Positions 60,943 through 64,000 of a stretch of DNA of 64,000 nucleotides are shown piece by piece. Within the stretch, counting starts at the first letter, position 1. Each line of letters begins with the position of its first letter. The position numbers were made by a program, and so were the translations under genes. The notes beneath the pieces were generated by a model. That model did not search any database. It saw only the letters and a program-made list of their open reading frames with translations, and was not told where the DNA came from. This DNA comes from Paenibacillus typhae (GTDB lineage: Bacteria > Bacillota > Bacilli > Paenibacillales > Paenibacillaceae): positions 1 through 64,000 of the forward strand of contig NZ_FNDX01000005.1 in NCBI RefSeq assembly GCF_900099765.1, given 5' to 3'.

Positions 60943-62700
60943 ATGTATAAGCAACTGGTGGACAGTAACGACAGAGCAGTGGAAGAGGGCCTGTCCCGGC
61001 AGGTGCTTGATCCGCAGAGCCGCTATTACGGCGGAACGATTGATCCGTTCACCGGCGTTGCCTGGGTCAATCATACGACAGGTACGCCAACCGAGATGTG
61101 CTATTGGGGAGCCGCGCTGATGAATCCCGATTCGAAATACTACCATGATGAACAGCTGCTGGGGAGACTTGAGCTGGCCGCCGGGTTCGTGCTGCGCGGC
61201 CAGCATACGGACGGTACAATCTCTCCAGGCTGGACGAACTTCCACTCTCCGCCGGATACAGCTTTTGTGATCGTCGGTTATGCGCAGCTGTATCAGCTGC
61301 TGTCCCGGCAGGAATGGGCGCCGCTTGTGCCTGTGCTTGACAAGATGCGGCTGTTTCTGGAGCGCACCATTCCAGCTATGCTTACAGGCGGCGGCCATAC
61401 ACCGAATCACCGCTGGGTCATCAGTGCGGCTCTGGCTTATCTGCATGAGCTGTTCGGACTACCGGAGGCTGTCCGGCGGGCGGAGCAGTGGCTGGCCGAA
61501 GGCATGGATATTACACCGGACGGGGAGTGGACCGAGCGCAGCAACGGCATCTACAGTGCAGTCAGCGACATGATGCTGATCCATGCCGCCCGCCTGCTGG
61601 GCCGCCCGCAGCTGCTGGACCCGGTCCGCCAGAACCTGCGGATGATGGTCTATCTGGTCCATCCGTCGGGCGAGGTCGTAACCGATTATTCCGGGCGGCA
61701 GGATCTGGGGCATGTGCATGACCTGTCCCCTTATTATTTACCGTATGCCATCCTTGCCCGGCTGGATAATGATCCGGTATTCGCCGGGATGGCCGAATGG
61801 GCCGGGCGGGGACTCAGCAATCCCGGCGTTTGCTCGGTGAACGTGCTGGTGCGGATGCTGCTGGAGCCGGAGCTGCAGCAGCCGCCAGCAACGGAGCCTG
61901 TCCTCCCAGAGCGGTACGAGACAATCCTGAACGGTGAGTTTCTGCGGCACGGCTATCTTGCAGGCATGGAGGCAGCCGGCCATCAGGGGCGGATTTCTCA
62001 CAGCCGGCTGCATACCGATTTCGGGGCGCCGGTGGCCCGTTACCGGGATGGCGGAACCAGCGTGACGCTGATGACAGAGACGTCTTCCTTCTTCGCGATG
62101 CGCCATGGTGAGGTGCGGCTGCTGGCTGTACAGCTGGCTTCCTATTTCAATCCGGGATTTGTGCCAATGCAGGAGATGAGCAGGCTGCCTCAAGGCTACC
62201 GGCTGACGGGAGAACAGAAGAAGGGATACTATGGACCTGTAGAAACGGAGCGGCTGCCTGAAACGGCCGGTGCGCCGGTCAGCCCTTGGTATCTGCTTCC
62301 GCACCATATCCGTCCGCTTACTCATGAGCAGACATTCCGCGCAGAGGCAGAGGCAGTCCGTACCGGTACCGGCTGGACGATTCGCCTGCAGTGTGAGGAG
62401 CCGGGGGAGGTAATGACCCAGCTGTCCTTTGTTTTCGGCAAGGAGGGCGGCTTCACGTCAGGCGAACTGGAGGCTGTAGAGGAGGATTGTTATCTCTGGA
62501 GCGGCGGAACCCTCCGTTATGAATGCGGGGAGGACTGGATTGAGCTGACCGGCGGCGAGGCAGCGCATCTGGCAGCTTCGGTGCGTGAGGCCAAGCTGCA
62601 AAATAACTGCAAGACAGTGCTGGTGAATCTGATGACTCCGTTCAATAAGGAAATAACACTCACCCTGTCTCCATCTATGACCAAAGAGCAAAACCTGTAA
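60943..62700 (+). CDS. Uncharacterised 585-residue (alpha/alpha)-barrel protein, possible glycoside hydrolase or lyase
   Basis: ATG 60943 is chosen over 60937 because GGAGG (60931-60935) is 7 bases upstream. The first ~320 residues are helical with repeated Trp/His/Asn motifs: WVNHTTGTPTEMCYWGAALM, PGWTNFHSPPDTAFVIVGYAQL, GGHTPNHRWVISAALAYLHEL, DGEWTERSNGIYSAVSDMML. This suggests an (alpha/alpha)6 toroid of the kind in heparinase II/III-like lyases and GH88/105-type enzymes. The last ~250 residues are beta-rich (SSFFAMRHGEVRLLAVQLASYFNPGF). There is no signal peptide. Last gene of the importer operon. A catalytic role on the imported oligosaccharide is likely; the family is not identified. 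Confidence 0.6.
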   Translation: MYKQLVDSNDRAVEEGLSRQVLDPQSRYYGGTIDPFTGVAWVNHTTGTPTEMCYWGAALMNPDSKYYHDEQLLGRLELAAGFVLRGQHTDGTISPGWTNFHSPPDTAFVIVGYAQLYQLLSRQEWAPLVPVLDKMRLFLERTIPAMLTGGGHTPNHRWVISAALAYLHELFGLPEAVRRAEQWLAEGMDITPDGEWTERSNGIYSAVSDMMLIHAARLLGRPQLLDPVRQNLRMMVYLVHPSGEVVTDYSGRQDLGHVHDLSPYYLPYAILARLDNDPVFAGMAEWAGRGLSNPGVCSVNVLVRMLLEPELQQPPATEPVLPERYETILNGEFLRHGYLAGMEAAGHQGRISHSRLHTDFGAPVARYRDGGTSVTLMTETSSFFAMRHGEVRLLAVQLASYFNPGFVPMQEMSRLPQGYRLTGEQKKGYYGPVETERLPETAGAPVSPWYLLPHHIRPLTHEQTFRAEAEAVRTGTGWTIRLQCEEPGEVMTQLSFVFGKEGGFTSGELEAVEEDCYLWSGGTLRYECGEDWIELTGGEAAHLAASVREAKLQNNCKTVLVNLMTPFNKEITLTLSPSMTKEQNL

Positions 62701-62715
62701 ATATATTGAACCGCC

Positions 62716-62743
62716 TTGACTCCTGCGCCTCATATGTTAGAAT
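62716..62743 (+). promoter_or_regulatory. Promoter of the MATE gene
   Basis: TTGACT (62716-62721), 16-base spacer, TAGAAT (62738-62743). Confidence 0.65.
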
Positions 62744-62763
62744 GACAAGATTCAAAATTCTAA
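62737..62763. promoter_or_regulatory. Inverted repeat TTAGAAT-N13-ATTCTAA over the MATE promoter
   Basis: Perfect 7-bp arms; the left arm includes the -10. Candidate repressor operator. Confidence 0.45.
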
Positions 62764-62776
62764 TATAAAGAAGTGG

Positions 62777-64000
62777 ATGGTTATGCCAGAGCCTGGAGTG
62801 AAGGTAAAGGTAAAAGGGAAGCAGGGCAACCGGCTTCTTGATAAGTATTTTTCCGGTGATACCATGGATTACCGGCAGATGATTTCCTTGTTTATTCCTA
62901 TTTTGGTCGACCAGGCTTTTGTAGTCGGACTGAATCTGGTGAATACAGCAATGATCAGCTCGTCCGGTGTAGCGGCGGTCAGTGCGGTGAATATGATAGA
63001 TTCGCTTAATATTTTTCTGATCAGTGTGTTCATTGCGGTGTCTACCGGGGGGACGGTTGTAGTCGCCCAATATAAGGGCAGCGGCAATGAGCTCATGGTT
63101 TCCAAGGCCACAGCGGGGGCGGTATCGTCCGTCTCCCTGATGGCTTTATTTATTGGCCTGTTCGGAATCGTGTTCCACGGTCCGCTGCTGAATCTGTTGT
63201 TCGGTGCGGCATCACCGGACGTTATGGCCAATGCCCGGACGTATCTGATCGGCAGCAGCCTGTCTTATCTTGGGATTGCGGTTGTGGAAGCGGTCTGCGG
63301 TGCGCTTCGCGGGATCGGCAGGGCGAGGGCTTCGCTGGTGCTGTCCCTGATTATGAACCTGATCTACGTGCTGCTGAACTTTGTGTTTATTAACGGCCTG
63401 GACATGGGCGTGTTTGGTATGACGATTGCTGTCAACGCATCTAGGTACCTTGCGGCCGTCTGTGCGCTAATCTATCTGTTCCGGATGGACAGCACGCTGC
63501 ATGTGAAATTCCGGGATCTGCTGGCGCTGAACTGGTCGATGCTTAAACGGATCATGAATATCGGCCTGCCGTTTGCTGCGGAGCAGATGTTTTTCAATGG
63601 CGGTAAAATTCTGACCCAGATCTTCATCGTCAGCCTGGGCACCTATGCCATCGCGACCAACGCGATCACATCCACATTGGCCGGAGTTATGCAGATTCCC
63701 GCCAATGCGTTGTCGCTGACGCTGATTACGGTCGTAGGCCAATGCATGGGCAGCCGCAATGTCAGGGACGCCCGGAAATTTGTAAAGTCATTTCTTGTAC
63801 TGTCCTCGGCTTCATATGTGCTGATGGCCCTGCTGATTTTCCCGGCCTTTCATCCGCTGGTTTCGCTGTTCCATCCGCCGGTTGAAATTATCGACGATAT
63901 CTTTCTGGTCTTCCTGATCAATTCCATTGCCCAGATCCCGTTATGGTCGGTCAGCTTCATAACCCCATCGGCGCTCCGGGCGGCGGGCGACTCCAAATTC
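62777..64000 (+). CDS. MATE-family multidrug/sodium exporter, C-terminus beyond the window
   Basis: At least 408 residues of an integral membrane protein with about ten helices visible. Typical segments are LFIPILVDQAFVVGLNLVNTAMISSSGVAAVSAVNMIDSL, VSTGGTVVVAQYKGSGN, CGALRGIGRARASLVLSLIMNLIYVLLNFVFING, LTLITVVGQCMGSRNVRDARK and ITPSALRAAGDSKF at the edge. It exports cationic or other drugs using a proton or sodium gradient. ATG 62777 or 62783 can both serve; the upstream site is modest (AAAGAAG). Its own promoter with an overlapping dyad suggests regulated expression. Confidence 0.92.
   Translation, partial: MVMPEPGVKVKVKGKQGNRLLDKYFSGDTMDYRQMISLFIPILVDQAFVVGLNLVNTAMISSSGVAAVSAVNMIDSLNIFLISVFIAVSTGGTVVVAQYKGSGNELMVSKATAGAVSSVSLMALFIGLFGIVFHGPLLNLLFGAASPDVMANARTYLIGSSLSYLGIAVVEAVCGALRGIGRARASLVLSLIMNLIYVLLNFVFINGLDMGVFGMTIAVNASRYLAAVCALIYLFRMDSTLHVKFRDLLALNWSMLKRIMNIGLPFAAEQMFFNGGKILTQIFIVSLGTYAIATNAITSTLAGVMQIPANALSLTLITVVGQCMGSRNVRDARKFVKSFLVLSSASYVLMALLIFPAFHPLVSLFHPPVEIIDDIFLVFLINSIAQIPLWSVSFITPSALRAAGDSKF

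Overview
The window looks like a chromosomal segment of a Paenibacillus-type Firmicute. The reasons are strong AGGAGG-type ribosome-binding sites, frequent GTG/TTG starts, sigma-A promoters, S-layer-anchored pectin enzymes, a Bacillus-type LexA box, an inositol operon with a LacI-type regulator, and LplB/LplC-type sugar permeases next to a YesS-like membrane AraC regulator. Most of the DNA is moderately GC-rich. The first ~3.4 kb is strikingly AT-rich and looks acquired. The species is inferred from gene content; no marker gene fixes it.

Layout. (1) 1-7.7 kb is an accessory region at the tmRNA (ssrA) locus. It holds the right end of an IS3-family element, a deletion scar joining a small MGSSG-type protein to the zinc-binding tail of a QueC-like protein, and a SIR2-STAND-TPR defence protein. 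Then come a truncated 3' piece of ssrA with its terminator, a c-di-GMP-I riboswitch with terminator ahead of a membrane GGDEF-EAL protein, and two further decayed copies of the ssrA 3' end. (2) 7.7-19.4 kb: VOC (PhnB-like) gene and remnant, a very large secreted PL11 rhamnogalacturonan lyase with three SLH domains, an Rpn-type pseudogene, an MscS-family channel and a PL1 pectate lyase. (3) 19.4-24.3 kb: MerR-SDR operon with a 19-bp-spacer promoter, an aldo/keto reductase, and an SOS-controlled DNA-repair pair (radical SAM protein plus TIGR03915-type partner) on the minus strand. (4) 24.7-37.5 kb: permuted GH3 beta-glycosidase, LprI-like lipoprotein, CHASE4-GGDEF-EAL protein, regulators, an XRE-BtrH-like fusion, a nucleotidyltransferase-like protein and tRNA-Leu(CAG). 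(5) 37.5-41.9 kb: GH38 and GH105 glycosidases, overlapping, divergent from an AraC regulator. (6) 42.8-52.1 kb: myo-inositol catabolism (iolG-iolB, LacI regulator, iolC-iolA-iolD-iolE), with the same 15-bp operator in front of both transcription units. (7) 52.8-62.7 kb: membrane AraC regulator, ABC sugar importer (lipoprotein plus two permeases), and three poorly characterised enzymes. (8) The start of a MATE exporter runs off the right edge.

Together the window describes a plant-polysaccharide and inositol specialist. Secreted or S-layer-bound pectin enzymes (PL11, PL1) make oligosaccharides, importers take them up, and intracellular GH105, GH38 and GH3 enzymes finish them. Two GGDEF-EAL proteins link the area to c-di-GMP signalling, one of them apparently under control of its own second messenger.

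The most unusual parts are the ssrA-linked defence remnant with stacked ssrA ends, the riboswitch-controlled c-di-GMP enzyme, the LexA box lying between -35 and -10 of the radical-SAM repair operon, several uncharacterised intergenic repeat families, and the 55.7-62.7 kb transporter operon carrying two proteins whose function I cannot name.
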